Shown in pieces: positions 1-10,895 of a stretch of DNA of 64,000 nt; position 1 is the stretch's first letter; the number at the start of each line of letters is the position of its first letter. Source of the DNA: Adineta ricciae (lineage: Eukaryota > Rotifera > Eurotatoria > Adinetida > Adinetidae). Location: positions 1 to 64,000 of the forward strand of contig CAJNOJ010000427.1 of assembly GCA_905250025.1 (NCBI GenBank), read 5' to 3'. The notes beneath the pieces were generated by a model. The model saw nothing but the letters and a program-made list of their open reading frames with translations, was not told the DNA's origin and searched no databases. The position numbers were made by a program, and so were the translations under genes.

Positions 1-305
1 TGCAGCAAATTCATTTAATTTTAAATCTTGATAAAATATATACATGCTTAGTTTCTAAAGATTACACAGGCTTCAGATTTAAGCAGTCTCAATAATTCTT
101 GTGGTCAATGTGGTCAATGTGGTCAATGTGGTCATTGTGGTCAATGTGGTCATTGTGGTCAATGTGGTCAATGTGGTCAATGTGGTCAATGTGGTCATTG
201 TGGTCTTCACAAGTTATGTGTATTTAATTTTATTGACCACAAGATGTCCTTCTATTTCATATTACTACAAATTACTCTGATTTAAAATTAAATGAATTTG
301 CTGCA
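1..305. mobile_element. MITE-like element with 27-bp terminal inverted repeats
   Basis: Positions 1-27 and 279-305 are perfect inverted complements (outer ends TGCAGCAAATTCAT). The inverted repeat may continue to the left of the window. Between them lie a 9-bp minisatellite and no coding sequence. A second, inner inverted pair of about 12 bp (CTTGTGGTCAAT near 98-109 and its complement near 232-243) flanks the minisatellite. The form fits a non-autonomous DNA transposon. No transposase is visible and the target-site duplication cannot be judged because the left flank is missing. Confidence 0.6.
102..205. repeat. 9-bp minisatellite (TGGTCAATG)n
   Basis: Eleven head-to-tail 9-bp units are visible, TGGTCAATG with a TGGTCATTG variant at units 4, 6 and 11, followed by a partial unit. 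The array lies inside the inverted-repeat element at 1-305. Confidence 0.95.
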
Positions 306-1560
306 AATTCATATTCCCCATCTTATGAATCGCGGTTGTCATTTACGGCGGTTTTGACCGGTTTTTTTTTTACCGCATTAACGGTCTGACTCCTGCGATT
401 AGAAAAAACCGTTTGAAACTGCGGTTCAGGAAATCGCGGTTTCAAGCGGTTTTACTTGATTTTTTTTCCGTGGGTTAAACTATAAAACACATTCCTTATG
501 TTACACTTAAATAAAATATGGTCGTCGAGGCCGACTCGCTTGACTCTCGACTGAATTAGTTGCCCAGTATACAATAACCGTTCGGAAACATTTTCTATAC
601 AAAAAGACAGGGATATGTCCTAAAAAATGATTTTTCGAGGAGAGTCTTCATTTCACTCATAGTTTTAATGAAAACGAATTTGACCAATAGTGTCGTTTTT
701 CTTCTTTACCGCGGACGTTTCCAAATGAAACGACAACTTCTTTCGAATGATTATTATGATCTTGCCATTTTCAAATACATTGAAAAAAACAGCAGAATAG
801 AAACACCCGAAAAGGGTACTTGAAACTGCAACGAGTAATGAACCCTTCAAAGCGTATCGTAGCGCTTCACAAACCTTTTTCAATACCTTTTGAAATCCAC
901 ATTTCGAAATGTATGTTGCCACAAGATACCCACTCGAAAGATTTCACTATCGTTTAAGAGAGGGTATTGAAGTAGGAACTACCCTAAAAGGGTATACTAT
1001 TGATTGCACTTTCAAAAACCATTTTACCATTTCGGAGTTACATATCGTACCCAAAAAATGGTACCAGACGCTAGATCAACGGTACTTTGTAACCATCATC
1101 ATAAACATACATACGGATGAAAGGGTTTTGTGAAACACTTTTGGACTATGGGTACTACTTGTGGGTTTTACCATCCACTCTTGAGAGTACTATACACCTT
1201 CTAAAAGTTTCTGATGTCCCACCTAATGATGATCGATACCCGCCAGGGGTAGTTGAAGTACTACTTAATGATAGAAACGAGTTGTTCTTGTACTTTATAG
1301 AAGATAAGGAAAAGAAGTCGACTTTTCCCAACCTACATGTTCTAAAATAAATATCAGTCCTCGTTTCTTTTGAGAAAAGTGTTAATAAAACAATACTATA
1401 ATTCATCATGTCAATAGTTTTTCACTTGGAATTATCGTTGTTGAAACTTTCATCCGATTATGTCGGAAGAGATTAGGGATGCTTTTATAAGTAAAAATTC
1501 TTTTGCCGAAATAAATTCTACACCTTGATTTCTGATGTGTTTTGACAGTCTCATTTGTTA
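306..1560. other. No recognised gene; GCGGTTT-rich stretch then unidentified sequence
   Basis: Positions 330-475 are dense in GCGGTT/AACCGC words and poly-T runs, suggesting the end of a second repeat element. Between 909 and 1350 two short overlapping open frames of 74 and 77 codons occur on the plus strand, one starting inside the other. They show no domain, signal peptide or family match that I recognise, and words such as GGGTA and TTGAAGTA recur around them. I see no promoter or splice pattern strong enough to call a gene. Confidence 0.4.
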
Positions 1561-1918
1561 TGACAGCAGATGAGATCTGTTTTTATTTAAAAAAACTCAA
1601 CAATCATCGAATTGTAAGAAATCGTCTGAGGATCGAGAGATTTTGATTAAAAATATGACGGTTGGGATGTATCTTTTTAGATTTAATATTTAAACATTTT
1701 CTTTCCCGTTCTCGCGCAGTCAGACGAAAAACCTTTTTTGTAAAATCACTCATTCGAATGTAACAGATTATGTATAGACGCGTTTTTTCCTTTGAAGGAC
1801 ATTTCTTTTTTATCTCCTTCGACAACGACATGTGAAGATATTCATTAGACAGAAGTAAAAAAGAAGTCATTTTTTCTAATAAAATTACTTTGAATTTGTC
1901 ATCTGTATTATCTTCAAA

Positions 1919-2298
1919 ATGATATCCGATGAAATCAGATTCAATTTATTTCTCATCTTTTATATTCCTTCGACTCTTTGTACTTTGTTCGTTCTTTATC
2001 ATATGTTATTCGATCGAACATTACGTCAAGCACTTCATAATCATGTCATCATTGTTCTTCTTTTCATTTGTTTCCTTGGTGATTGCACACTTTATCCGTG
2101 GATGCTTTACTTTTATCGAAATCGAGACAAGTGGGATCGATCGATGATCTTTTGTACCATTTGGGGATTTCTGGACTGGGGTCTTTATATCTTACACACA
2201 ATGTTGTTTGCATGGGCAACAGTGGAACGACATATTCTCATCTTTCATGATCGATGGATCTCAACAAGAAAAAGACGATCGATTGTTCATTATTTTAT
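1919..2298 (+). CDS. 7TM receptor, 5' part cut at an assembly join
   Basis: This frame begins MISDEIRFNLFLIFYIPST and carries the first three membrane segments, up to the TM3 end WATVERH and the following loop. It stops at the N at 2299. Residue for residue it is almost the same as the complete receptor at 2589-3536, and about 290 bp of 5' flank (from 1631) is also shared. It is most simply the end of one contig that overlaps the next without having been merged, so it should not be counted as an extra gene. Confidence 0.8.
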
Positions 2299-2299
2299 N
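2299..2299. other. Single-N join; sequence jumps back about 670 bp
   Basis: Sequence after this N (from 2300) repeats sequence from 1631 with scattered differences, so 1631-2298 and 2300 to about 2968 are homologous. This is the signature of two overlapping, slightly different contig ends placed head to tail. Confidence 0.8.
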
Positions 2300-2588
2300 G
2301 GATCGAGAGACTTTGATTAGAAATATGACGGTTGGAAAGTATCTCTTTAGAGTTGATATCTGAGCATTTTCTTTCCCGTTCTCGCGCCGTCAGACGAAAA
2401 ACCTTTTTTTGTAAAATCACTCATTCGAATGTAACAGATTATGTATAGACGCGTTTTTCCTTTGAAGGACATTTCTTTTTTATCTTCTTCCGCAACGACA
2501 TGTTAAGGTATTCATTAGACAGAAGTAGAAAAGAAGTCATTTTTTCTACTAAGATTAAGTTGAATCTGTCATTTGTATTATCTTTAAA

Positions 2589-3536
2589 ATGATATCCGAT
2601 GAAATCAGATTCAATTTATTTCTCATCTTCTATATTCCTTCGACTTTCTGTACTTTGTTCGTTCTTTATCATATGTTATTCGATCGAACATTACGTCAAG
2701 CACTTCATAATCATGTCATCATTGTTCTTCTTTTCATTTGTTTCCTTGCTGATTGTACACTTTATCCGTGGATGCTTTACTTTTATCAAAATCGAGACAG
2801 ATGGGATCGATCGATGATCTTTTGTACCATTTGGGGATTTCTGGACTGGGGTCTTTATGTCTTACACACAATGTTGTTTGCATGGGCAACAGTCGAACGA
2901 CATATTCTCATCTTTCATGATCGATGGATCTCAACAAGAAAAAGTCGATTGATTCTTCACTATTTTCCTCTCCTTTTCTTTCCATTTTATTTATTTCTCT
3001 TTTATTTTTGTGTTTACTTTTTTCCACCGTGTGAAAATTATTCTGATCCATCATCTCCTGTTTGTATGTGGCCATGTTTGTATGATAGTTATGCACTATC
3101 TATGTATGATTATGTGATGGAACAGATATTGCCAACATTCACAATTGTTTTCTGTAGTATTTCATTACTTGTTCGTGTTCTGTGGCAAAGAGTTCGAATG
3201 CGACAAACCATTCATTGGAAGAAACATCGAAAAATGGCCATACAAGTCTTATCGATCTCATGTGTTTATCTTTTATTATTGTTACCCTATGCTATTATTT
3301 ATATTCTTCGATATTGTGTTGGTTTATCATATCCATTGCTCATCGAATTTTCAACGTCAACAGTTTTCACTAGTTATTTCATTATTCTTCTTTTTCCTTT
3401 TGTCAGTGTAATATCATTACCAGAACTACAAACGCGAATGAGAAATCTTCTTCATTTACGACCCGCAAGACACATTCAGCCAGGTATGACAATCTCGGTT
3501 AGAACTCATCCAACTGGAAATGACCGACGAACATAA
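2589..3536 (+). CDS. Seven-transmembrane receptor, rotifer-expanded rhodopsin-like family
   Basis: This is a 315-residue intronless membrane protein. Seven hydrophobic segments can be placed near residues 9-30, 42-65, 76-103, 124-146, 176-199, 216-240 and 257-277. The end of TM3 reads WATVERH, matching the E/D-R-Y position of class A receptors but with His for Tyr. Cys79 at the top of TM3 and cysteines 148/159/163 in the second extracellular loop could form the usual disulphide. The basic stretch IHWKKHRKM sits before TM6. TM7 lacks NPxxY and reads LLFPFVSVIS instead. The tail is short and basic. It probably signals at the cell surface; its ligand cannot be inferred. Relatives lie at 7652, 21866 and 42163. 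Confidence 0.8.
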   Translation: MISDEIRFNLFLIFYIPSTFCTLFVLYHMLFDRTLRQALHNHVIIVLLFICFLADCTLYPWMLYFYQNRDRWDRSMIFCTIWGFLDWGLYVLHTMLFAWATVERHILIFHDRWISTRKSRLILHYFPLLFFPFYLFLFYFCVYFFPPCENYSDPSSPVCMWPCLYDSYALSMYDYVMEQILPTFTIVFCSISLLVRVLWQRVRMRQTIHWKKHRKMAIQVLSISCVYLLLLLPYAIIYILRYCVGLSYPLLIEFSTSTVFTSYFIILLFPFVSVISLPELQTRMRNLLHLRPARHIQPGMTISVRTHPTGNDRRT

Positions 3537-6168
3537 TCGATGTTTCTAACCTTGAACGCACTTTTGATGTTTTTCTCTCTACTGTCGTCTTGTAGGGCAT
3601 TATTTGATCTCGAATAAAAAAATGAAAAGTTTAATGAGAAAAAAGTTCCTGATAGTGAGCACGGTAGTAAAACAAGATATATAGTATAGGTCATTAGCTT
3701 ATGTTTTTTCACGTGTAACTCTGTTTCATTTTCGAAAACAAACAACATGCTAATTGATCGCATTTCAGAAGGAATAATAAAAGATTGTGAGTATTAATAC
3801 AAAACAGACTTGTTTAACAAAACATAATGCACCTAAATTATCAAACTGAATCGTCATCAATATTGGATCGGAGATTGGGCAATAAGAACGAGAAAATCTT
3901 CTCTATAATCAAGTCAAATAAATGTGGTTGTATTTGTGCGTAGGAATATTTCTATCAATATTTTCAAGCTTATTTCGTTTAATAGAGCGTGCATTTGATC
4001 ACAATAGTCCAAATATATATATAGAACGAGGTCTTCCGGATTGATAACGGAAAAATTCAGAAATGAACGAAGATTGTCTGATTACCGTGTGGTCAACTTT
4101 TACACCAAAATAATAGTTTTTATTTTCCGTTTTGTTTTTCATCCATCGGGAAAGTGCGCAGATAATTAACGTTCACAAGATCCTTTTCCATGAGAAAAAG
4201 ATGTTAGTGTCGATCAAGTTTTATTGCAACACTATTTTATCTGTTTGTTTTATATAGGAATTTTCCTTTTTTCCAAGTTGTCAACTTACTTCTAAAGTAA
4301 CAACTGAGTTACGTTGACTCGGAATGCATACCGATCATAGTTAGTTTGAGGGTGTTGAAAAAAAAGATTGAATTTGATTTCTTTCTTATTTTGAGCTCAA
4401 TAAGATTCACAGAACTAGATAGTTGGTCGGCTCAAGTAATAACAAACAAAGGAAAACAATTCTCCTTCGTGCGAAAAAAAGCCCAGAATGATATTGATAA
4501 TGATCGAAAAAATCTTTATGAATAAGAGAACGTTTTCCTCATTGCTAATTATGAACAAAACAAATGTGATTTTGCTCGTTTGACAGAACAACTCATCGAA
4601 GATTAAGCATTCATCTTTTCGATGAATTCATTTAATGAGAAAATGGTTCACGTAAAAATTAGGGCACTTCGTTCAGTAATGTGTAATAGCCGCAATCCTT
4701 CTCTCTTCTCTCTCTTTCGCCCTCGATCTGATACTCATTGCTAAAACAAGCATGCCTTTCTTTGATAGAATTGGACTTGACGAACCATCTCTGAAAAGAA
4801 TATGCCTTATGTGACAAAATGGTTTCTGACAACATCAGATATCAAAGAACTTATTGTTTCTCTTCCCGTAGCGGTTTTTTCGAGAGCAGTCGAAGAATAT
4901 TTACATCTGATTCTTGCTTTTTGGGCTATATAATAGCAACTCCGTTCTCAGCTGCGACTACTTATTATATTCTCAACCAGATCTTAGATTAGATGCAAAT
5001 TATTGCTTTACTTGTGGTACAAGCTGCTGCTTAGGGCGTTCGGATCGATGACGAATAATTAAAACGTTAAAACTTTTATTTTAAAAATAAACTCCTCTTT
5101 CTATTTTAATTCTTATACGTACATTCTAATAGAAGTTACTATAGTATAATCCATATTATTCTCATGAAGTTAAGTCACATACATCGTCTTAGAACTCTGG
5201 TTTACTTTAAAAGATGTCAAATGTAATGATGCCTACTTCATAGTATTTTACACGAGATTTTGATGTTTTTCTCTACGAATACATGAAAGACTAACGTGTG
5301 TTTAAGTTTAAGTTCATGATCCCATTCAAAAAAATGTACGTATAATGATATCGATGTACAGTCAAGACAAGCATTTTGAATGTCTGATGTGATGAAAAAT
5401 TTATAACATTCCTTTATGAAAATCGTTTCTGATAGTTTAGAGTTTTAAATACTCGCGAATTTTTTTAGATTCTCAAGTTTTATTTTATATGGGTATGTGG
5501 TATAGTGATTTTACTTAGCCTCAAGTTGCATTCACCGGCATCGATGTCTCGTAACGTAGGTAAGGATAGGATATTAGATGGCCTTGTTTAATATTAGTTC
5601 ATTGAACAATTGGTAAATGATCAAAGAATCTGAATTACTTGCTAACTTTTCGAAATATTCACATTTTATATACGACATTCTCAAGAATCTGCGATCTTCT
5701 CTTTTTCGGTACATACCTTATTGATGATATCAAGACTTGTACATTCCTCAACAAACATTTACCCCCTCTGAATGTATACTCTTGAGTACTCATATGCTAA
5801 GTTACAAGGATGAATGTGCGGATAGTAGAAGGAGCATTAGTGTTTCTGTAATTAATATCTACTCGCTCACGACCTTTGTACGACATTTTTTGCAGAGTAA
5901 GTCTTTCACTATACTAAATTTATTTTAATTAATGAATTTATTGTAATGGCAAAATAAAACAAGAAGTTAATCACAATTAAATACCAGTACATGTTTTCAC
6001 GATTGAATCCCTCTATTATTGTACAAGTAGACCAGTAATGGGAGAGCAAATGCTATGAACGATAAGTAATGGCCAAGAGATGCTGAACACGTACTAAAAT
6101 ATAAAAAATAGAGATAAAATAATTGATCCACGTAAAGGAAAACATTTGGACCGCGTTAGATATATGTC
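3537..6168. other. Long intergenic region, no supported gene
   Basis: This AT-rich 2.6 kb has no open frame with recognisable protein features. One spot resembles a small TATA-driven gene remnant: CTATATAATAG near 4927-4937, then an ATG at 4993 that opens a 13-residue hydrophobic peptide (MQIIALLVVQAAA) ending in TAG. Near 5520-5560 a short exon-like block ends in a good donor (GTAAGG) but contains a stop in the same frame. I see no tRNA, rRNA or clear transposon. Confidence 0.4.
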
Positions 6169-6372
6169 TTACGCTGTCAGTCCACTGCTCCCTGTTTGAG
6201 TACACGTGAATGACGATCGACATTTTGCATTTGTACACGCATAACAACCTGGTACGCCGGTTTGTCCACAGGTTCCAGATCCCATTGTCGGACAACAACA
6301 AATACAAATGGTACTTGTCACTTCGGCAATTAGAAGACAGAGCAGTAAACACTTGAAAATGATTGAATCCAT
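6169..6372 (-). CDS. Small secreted cysteine-rich peptide
   Basis: A 67-residue frame begins MDSIIFKCLLLCLLIAEVTS, a typical signal peptide. The mature part is rich in cysteine, with the motifs CICCCP, CGQTG, GCYACTNAKC and FTC and about nine cysteines in 47 residues. Upstream on the same strand a TATTTAAA box near 6415-6424 lies about 45 bp before the ATG, which favours this start over an earlier in-frame ATG 31 codons upstream that would bury the signal peptide. It is probably a disulphide-rich extracellular peptide. Nothing indicates a specific target, and I do not assign a toxin or antimicrobial role. Confidence 0.55.
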   Translation of the reverse strand: MDSIIFKCLLLCLLIAEVTSTICICCCPTMGSGTCGQTGVPGCYACTNAKCRSSFTCTQTGSSGLTA

Positions 6373-6413
6373 GAAGTTGTTTATGCTACTCGATATTCGT
6401 TGCAACAACTGAT

Positions 6414-6424
6414 AGTTTAAATAG
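6414..6424 (-). promoter_or_regulatory. TATA-like box for the Cys-rich peptide gene
   Basis: CTATTTAAACT is read on the minus strand about 45 bp upstream of the chosen ATG at 6372, a normal distance for a short 5' leader. Confidence 0.4.
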
Positions 6425-6663
6425 AGAGACGTACTTTTTTTAATACTCAGAAACAACGATAACAATTGAAATTATATTACGTAGCTTTATTTACTTTGTT
6501 AGAGATTGTTACTATTTAATTTTCTTATCCGCAGAACAATACAATTTAGTCACCATGTTTATCTTGGAAGAAGATTTTCTCCAACTTTTGCTTCTTATCT
6601 TTCATTCGTTATTCGGCGAAAGAATAAAAGACTCAAAGGCAATACGAAAACAACTACAACAAT

Positions 6664-6840
6664 GTGCAGATTTGTCGTTTGTATTTACGTTTTACTTGTC
6701 GTTACCATCTACACTAATTCGTTTTCCATTAGTCAGGAACTTCGCTTATATACATATCCTTTCGCATATGCTCATGTTTTATAGGTCCATCTGATAACAA
6801 AATACAGTCAATCGAACAAGTGAACGATGAGAAAGTACAT
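6664..6840 (+). CDS. Possible small secreted protein, first exons
   Basis: An ATG at 6664 opens MCRFVVCIYVLLVVTIYTNS, a good signal peptide. The frame becomes meaningless soon after. A GT...TTTTATAG intron (about 52 nt) would lead to a charged stretch beginning after 6784 that ends at a GTGAGT donor near 6849, and a further exon could start after the TTTTTAG acceptor near 7029. Exon phases cannot be fixed by eye and no family is recognised. It could be a propeptide precursor or a chance hydrophobic frame. Confidence 0.3.
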
Positions 6841-7651
6841 AAGAATAGTGAGTAATTATATTTTTTTCATTATACGACATGTTTTATGCATTTTCTTTTA
6901 AAAAAAGATCGAAATGTAATCATGTTCATCGATGATCAAATTAATAATCGAGATTCAAATATAAACAGTTAGCATGCCTGCAACATCAATAGTTATAGAG
7001 CGACTATTAACAGATATTTTCTTTTTAGAACAGAATATCATTGTTTCACGAATCAATTCCGACAATGATTTACCCATAGATCGAAACGGTAAACCAAATT
7101 GACAGTGTAATATAATAATATTCTCATCTTCGACTTTATATCATTCTTTTAGTATTGCTTTCTAATTCAAATCAACTGTCTGGTAGAGCATCATAAGAAA
7201 ACATTATCTACATATTATACTTCGATTTAAACTTTTCACACTTCTGTAATATTAAACATTTCTTGAAATTTTTAAGTAAAATTAATAGCAACTCAACTTG
7301 AATATTCTCTTCGAATGGAATTATTTCACTTTGCGGTTCGACACATCAAAAGAGTGAGCGTGGGTGATGAAGGATATAATCATATCCATCCTACACCCTG
7401 ACAATCATAGATTACTTTCATCTTTTCATTTCACTAATAACTTCTTTATATTCTCACATCATGTTCAATTTTGTCTGACATATAAATTACAAAATTATCG
7501 TCATGACCCATTTTTTTAGAAAAAGACATGATGATATTTGCATTCAATATTGATCATTTTTTTAACAAACTATATCATAGAAGAGAAATTGTCACGCATA
7601 AAAACATTTGAGTTTTCTTTTTCTTGAAATTTTCTTTGAAGAAAACTAAAA

Positions 7652-8584
7652 ATGATTTCTAATATAATTCAATTTTGGATATATCTCGTATTTCTTATTC
7701 CATCATTCATTTGTTCATTATTCGTTCTTCATTATTTATTATCGAATCAAAAATTACGTCAATCTTTGAATAATCATGTCATAATTCTCGTTCTTTTTAT
7801 TTGTTTAATTGCTGAAATGACAATTTACCCTTGGATGCTCTACTTTTTCAAAAATAATCAAACATGGCAAAGATCGTTTACATTTTGTACTATTTGGGGA
7901 TTTTTAGATTGGTTTCTTTATGTCTCTCATACAATGTTATTTGCTTGGGCAACAATTGAAAGACACATTTTTATTTTTCATGAAACATGGATTTCAACAA
8001 AAAACCAAAAATTAGCTTTTCACTATTTTCCATTGATTTTTATTCTTATTTATTTATTGATTTTTTATGTGATTATGTATTTTTTTCCATCTTGTCGAAA
8101 TTATCATCAACCAACAAATCTTCTTTGTATTTTTCCATGTTTATATGATAAATATATTTTATCAATGTGGGATTTCATTGTCGATCAATTATTACCAATA
8201 TTAATTATTGTTATATTTAGTATTGCTTTATTTATTCGTGTATTAAAACAAAAACAACGAATGTGTCGTACAATTCATTGGCGAAAACATCGAAAAATGA
8301 CAATACAATTATTATCAATATCATTTGTTTATTTAATTATATTATTACCTTATGCAATTGTTTATATTATTCGTTTAAGTGGTTTAAAAAATGCATTCAG
8401 TAATGAATTTTATGCATATACAGTTTTCTTTAGTTATTTTATTCTTCTTCTTTTTCCATTTGTCTGCGCTTTATCATTACCTGAATCATTAATTAAACTG
8501 AAGAATTTCTTTCAATTAAAACAACAACAACAGACAAAACCAACTAACCAACCGATCTTCACTGTAATAACTCCTGACACATAA
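7652..8584 (+). CDS. Seven-transmembrane receptor, divergent paralogue
   Basis: A 310-residue intronless protein collinear with the receptor at 2589 over its whole length, including TPYPW-like end of TM2, FCTIWGFLDW at the start of TM3, WATIERH, the IHWRKHRKM stretch before TM6 and LLFPFVCALSLPE in TM7. It has drifted far more than the other copies and uses more A/T-ending codons, so it is an older paralogue. TM7 again lacks NPxxY. The C-tail holds a short glutamine run. Expected at the cell surface as a rhodopsin-like receptor; ligand unknown. It stands just upstream of, and on the same strand as, the RING/FABP gene, 170 bp apart. Confidence 0.8.
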   Translation: MISNIIQFWIYLVFLIPSFICSLFVLHYLLSNQKLRQSLNNHVIILVLFICLIAEMTIYPWMLYFFKNNQTWQRSFTFCTIWGFLDWFLYVSHTMLFAWATIERHIFIFHETWISTKNQKLAFHYFPLIFILIYLLIFYVIMYFFPSCRNYHQPTNLLCIFPCLYDKYILSMWDFIVDQLLPILIIVIFSIALFIRVLKQKQRMCRTIHWRKHRKMTIQLLSISFVYLIILLPYAIVYIIRLSGLKNAFSNEFYAYTVFFSYFILLLFPFVCALSLPESLIKLKNFFQLKQQQQTKPTNQPIFTVITPDT

Positions 8585-8753
8585 TCACGTTTCTTAAAAT
8601 CAATGTTTTCTTTCAATAACAGAAAATAAAAAGTCACGACAAGATTTTCCAGGATCGTCCGTTCTCCATGTGAGAAATTCTTATCTTACTTCTTTGTTTA
8701 TTTGCATATCAAAGCAGTGATAAACAAAGTTATAAAGAAGAAAACTGAGTTTA

Positions 8754-10108
8754 ATGGTAAAAGAGAAAGAAAGAATGTTTGATCAACCGAATTCAATTCA
8801 TGATGGTTATGAATATTTAGACGAAATTTCCGTAGATCCTGAGTTGATATGTAGTATTTGTCATTTACCTTTTAAAGATCCACGAAGTACTCCATGTGAT
8901 GATACATTTTGTCTTGAATGTATATCAAAATGGATTCAAACGCAAAATCGATCGTGTCCAGTATGTCGAAGATCTTTATCAATTGACGAATTGACACAAG
9001 TCAATCGTCCAATACGCAATATGTTGGATCGAATTCGTGTGAAATGTACAACTTGTGGACAAAGTGAATTGTCGCGTGGTAATTTCAAAGAACATGTCGA
9101 GAAAACTTGTCCCAAAATGCAAATATTATGTTCATCGGCAGATATTAAATGTCCTTGGGAAGGACAAAGAGATCAATTAGATGAGCATTTATCGAATTGT
9201 GCTTTTCATTCTTTACGATACATTATTACACCACTTATGACTGAAAATGAGCAACTTAACGAACTAATCAGTAACTTTCGTAGTGATAATCAACAATTAC
9301 GAGAACAAACAGGTCATTTGACGATTCAAGCAAATAAATATCAAAGAGAAATTCAAGATTTAAATCAACAAATAGCACAACTTAGAACTCAACTTCAAAA
9401 TCAGCAAATTAAAGAGCAAGAAAGACATAAAAGTGAGTCTTTATTTTCTAATCAAATTTTCAAATCGACCAACTTTTCAGCTTCGATATTCAATGAGATG
9501 ATTCATTCGAACAAAAATATGCAAATGGTTCCAAATGGTATTTCATTATTGAAAGGTGTTTGGGAATACGTGAGTATAAATATTATCAAAGAATGTATGA
9601 TCTTAATTCATCTGTCAGTAGATTGATGGAGAAAATTTTGATAGTTTTATGAAAGAGATTGGCGTGGGTATGGCAACACGTTTACTTACAAAAGGTCTCA
9701 AACTACGTCTTATTATCGATGAGATCACAAATGAATGGACTGTACGTTTTGAATCTACTATTAAGGTAATTGAGTATAAATTCGTACCCGGTGTTGAATT
9801 CCATGAAACAACATTCGATGGACGCGAAGTGAAAGTATGTGTGTCTGTATCATACGGTTTTTTAGCTTCAGAATTATTGTTCTTTTCTAGTCGATTGTGA
9901 TCTTTTCAGCTAATAAATGGATACATCAAATGCTTGATAAGAATGGAGAGAAATCGGTGATTATTCGTTATGTCGATCAAAATGATATGCAGCTAGTTGT
10001 TAGTCATGTCTCATACTTTTTAACGTCAATCTATCTTTTTTTTTCTTTTTATAGGAAATGGAATGCGGAATAGTTAAAGCTCGCCGTTGGTATAAACGTG
10101 CCACTTAG
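8754..10108 (+). CDS. RING/TRAF-type zinc finger protein fused to a fatty-acid-binding domain
   Basis: Five exons fit with correct phase: 8754-9432, 9481-9569, 9622-9834, 9891-9998 and 10055-10108 (introns 48-57 nt), giving about 380 residues. Residues about 31-72 form a C3HC4 RING (CSICHLPF, CDDTFCLEC, CPVCRRS), about 95-145 a TRAF-type zinc finger (CTTCGQSELSRGNFKEHV ... CP ... C), and 155-225 a Gln/Leu-rich coiled coil. From GVWEY to the end the protein reads as an intracellular lipid-binding protein: GVWEYIDGENFDSFMKEIGV, GVGMATRLL, EFHETTFDGREVKSIV, WIHQML, MECGIVKARRWYKRA. Domain length and order match cytosolic FABPs, including the terminal R-x-Y region that holds a fatty-acid carboxylate. 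RING/TRAF proteins are ubiquitin ligases; a ligase gated by a lipid ligand is inference. The alternative is two genes with a second start at 9522. Confidence 0.75.
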
Positions 10109-10344
10109 CCGCTTTTTTTTCTTCTTCTTTTGATGAAATGTAAAATCGAATTTTTTTATTATTACAACAAATATTTCAGAACTGATGTAAGAAGAGATAG
10201 ATATCGTTTGTGCGGATTTATATCATAATCTTATGAGTAATGATCTTGTTATCAATCATTGTCATATATGAACTTCACCTGAAAGATTAAGATATATACG
10301 TATATATTCTATCGATTTCTATCGTATCTCTAGTCAGTTGAATC

Positions 10345-10656
10345 ATGATGGAAACGCAACAATTTGATGTTAAAACTGATCAACCTCAGTCAATTGAAGA
10401 GATTGATTTTCAATCAATAGACGAAATTAAAACTTATAAAAGTTGGTCGATTCTTAATATACTTTTTTGTTGCATATGCTTCGGTGCTTTCGCTCTGTAC
10501 TATTCGTATAAAACGGAAAAATCCAAACGGCTGAGACAAACACAAGATGCAATCAATTCTTCGCAAATAGCCCGAAACATGAATTTTGTTGCAACAATAG
10601 CTGGTGTATTATTAATTATAATCTATATCACTAATTTAGTTATTGCACACAAATAG
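10345..10656 (+). CDS. CD225/dispanin (IFITM-like) two-pass membrane protein
   Basis: A 103-residue protein with an acidic N-terminus. Its hydrophobic half-membrane segment (SWSILNILFCCICFGAFALY) is followed by a basic loop and by a second full membrane helix (FVATIAGVLLIIIYITNLVI) near the C-terminus. That arrangement, with cysteines in the first segment and a K/R-rich linker with conserved A/N residues, is the CD225 (dispanin) pattern that includes vertebrate IFITMs and proline-rich transmembrane proteins. Members sit in plasma or endosomal membranes and modulate fusion or trafficking. There is no intron. It converges on the transporter gene at 10896. The assignment rests on pattern, as sequence identity to any one member is low. 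Confidence 0.6.
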   Translation: MMETQQFDVKTDQPQSIEEIDFQSIDEIKTYKSWSILNILFCCICFGAFALYYSYKTEKSKRLRQTQDAINSSQIARNMNFVATIAGVLLIIIYITNLVIAHK

Positions 10657-10895
10657 ATTTTCACGCATCCGAACTGTTTTTAGTTCAACACTTTATTCTC
10701 TCTATCCTATCAAAGATGCTTTTTAAATTTAATAAATCTTTTTCTTCTTTGTCTATCCAGTAGTGTTAAATAAGAAGTTTCATTTAGTTTCTCAAGGGTT
10801 TATTTCAAGGTAAAAAATGTCTTATACGCATGCATGAAAGTATTTTTGTTTGAAATATTCGAATAAGTGAAGATAGAGAAAGATAAGAATTGGGA

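Noticed and set aside
909..1350. Two overlapping small genes near the left end
   Set aside because: No domain, signal peptide, promoter or conservation could be shown; frames overlap and may be chance.
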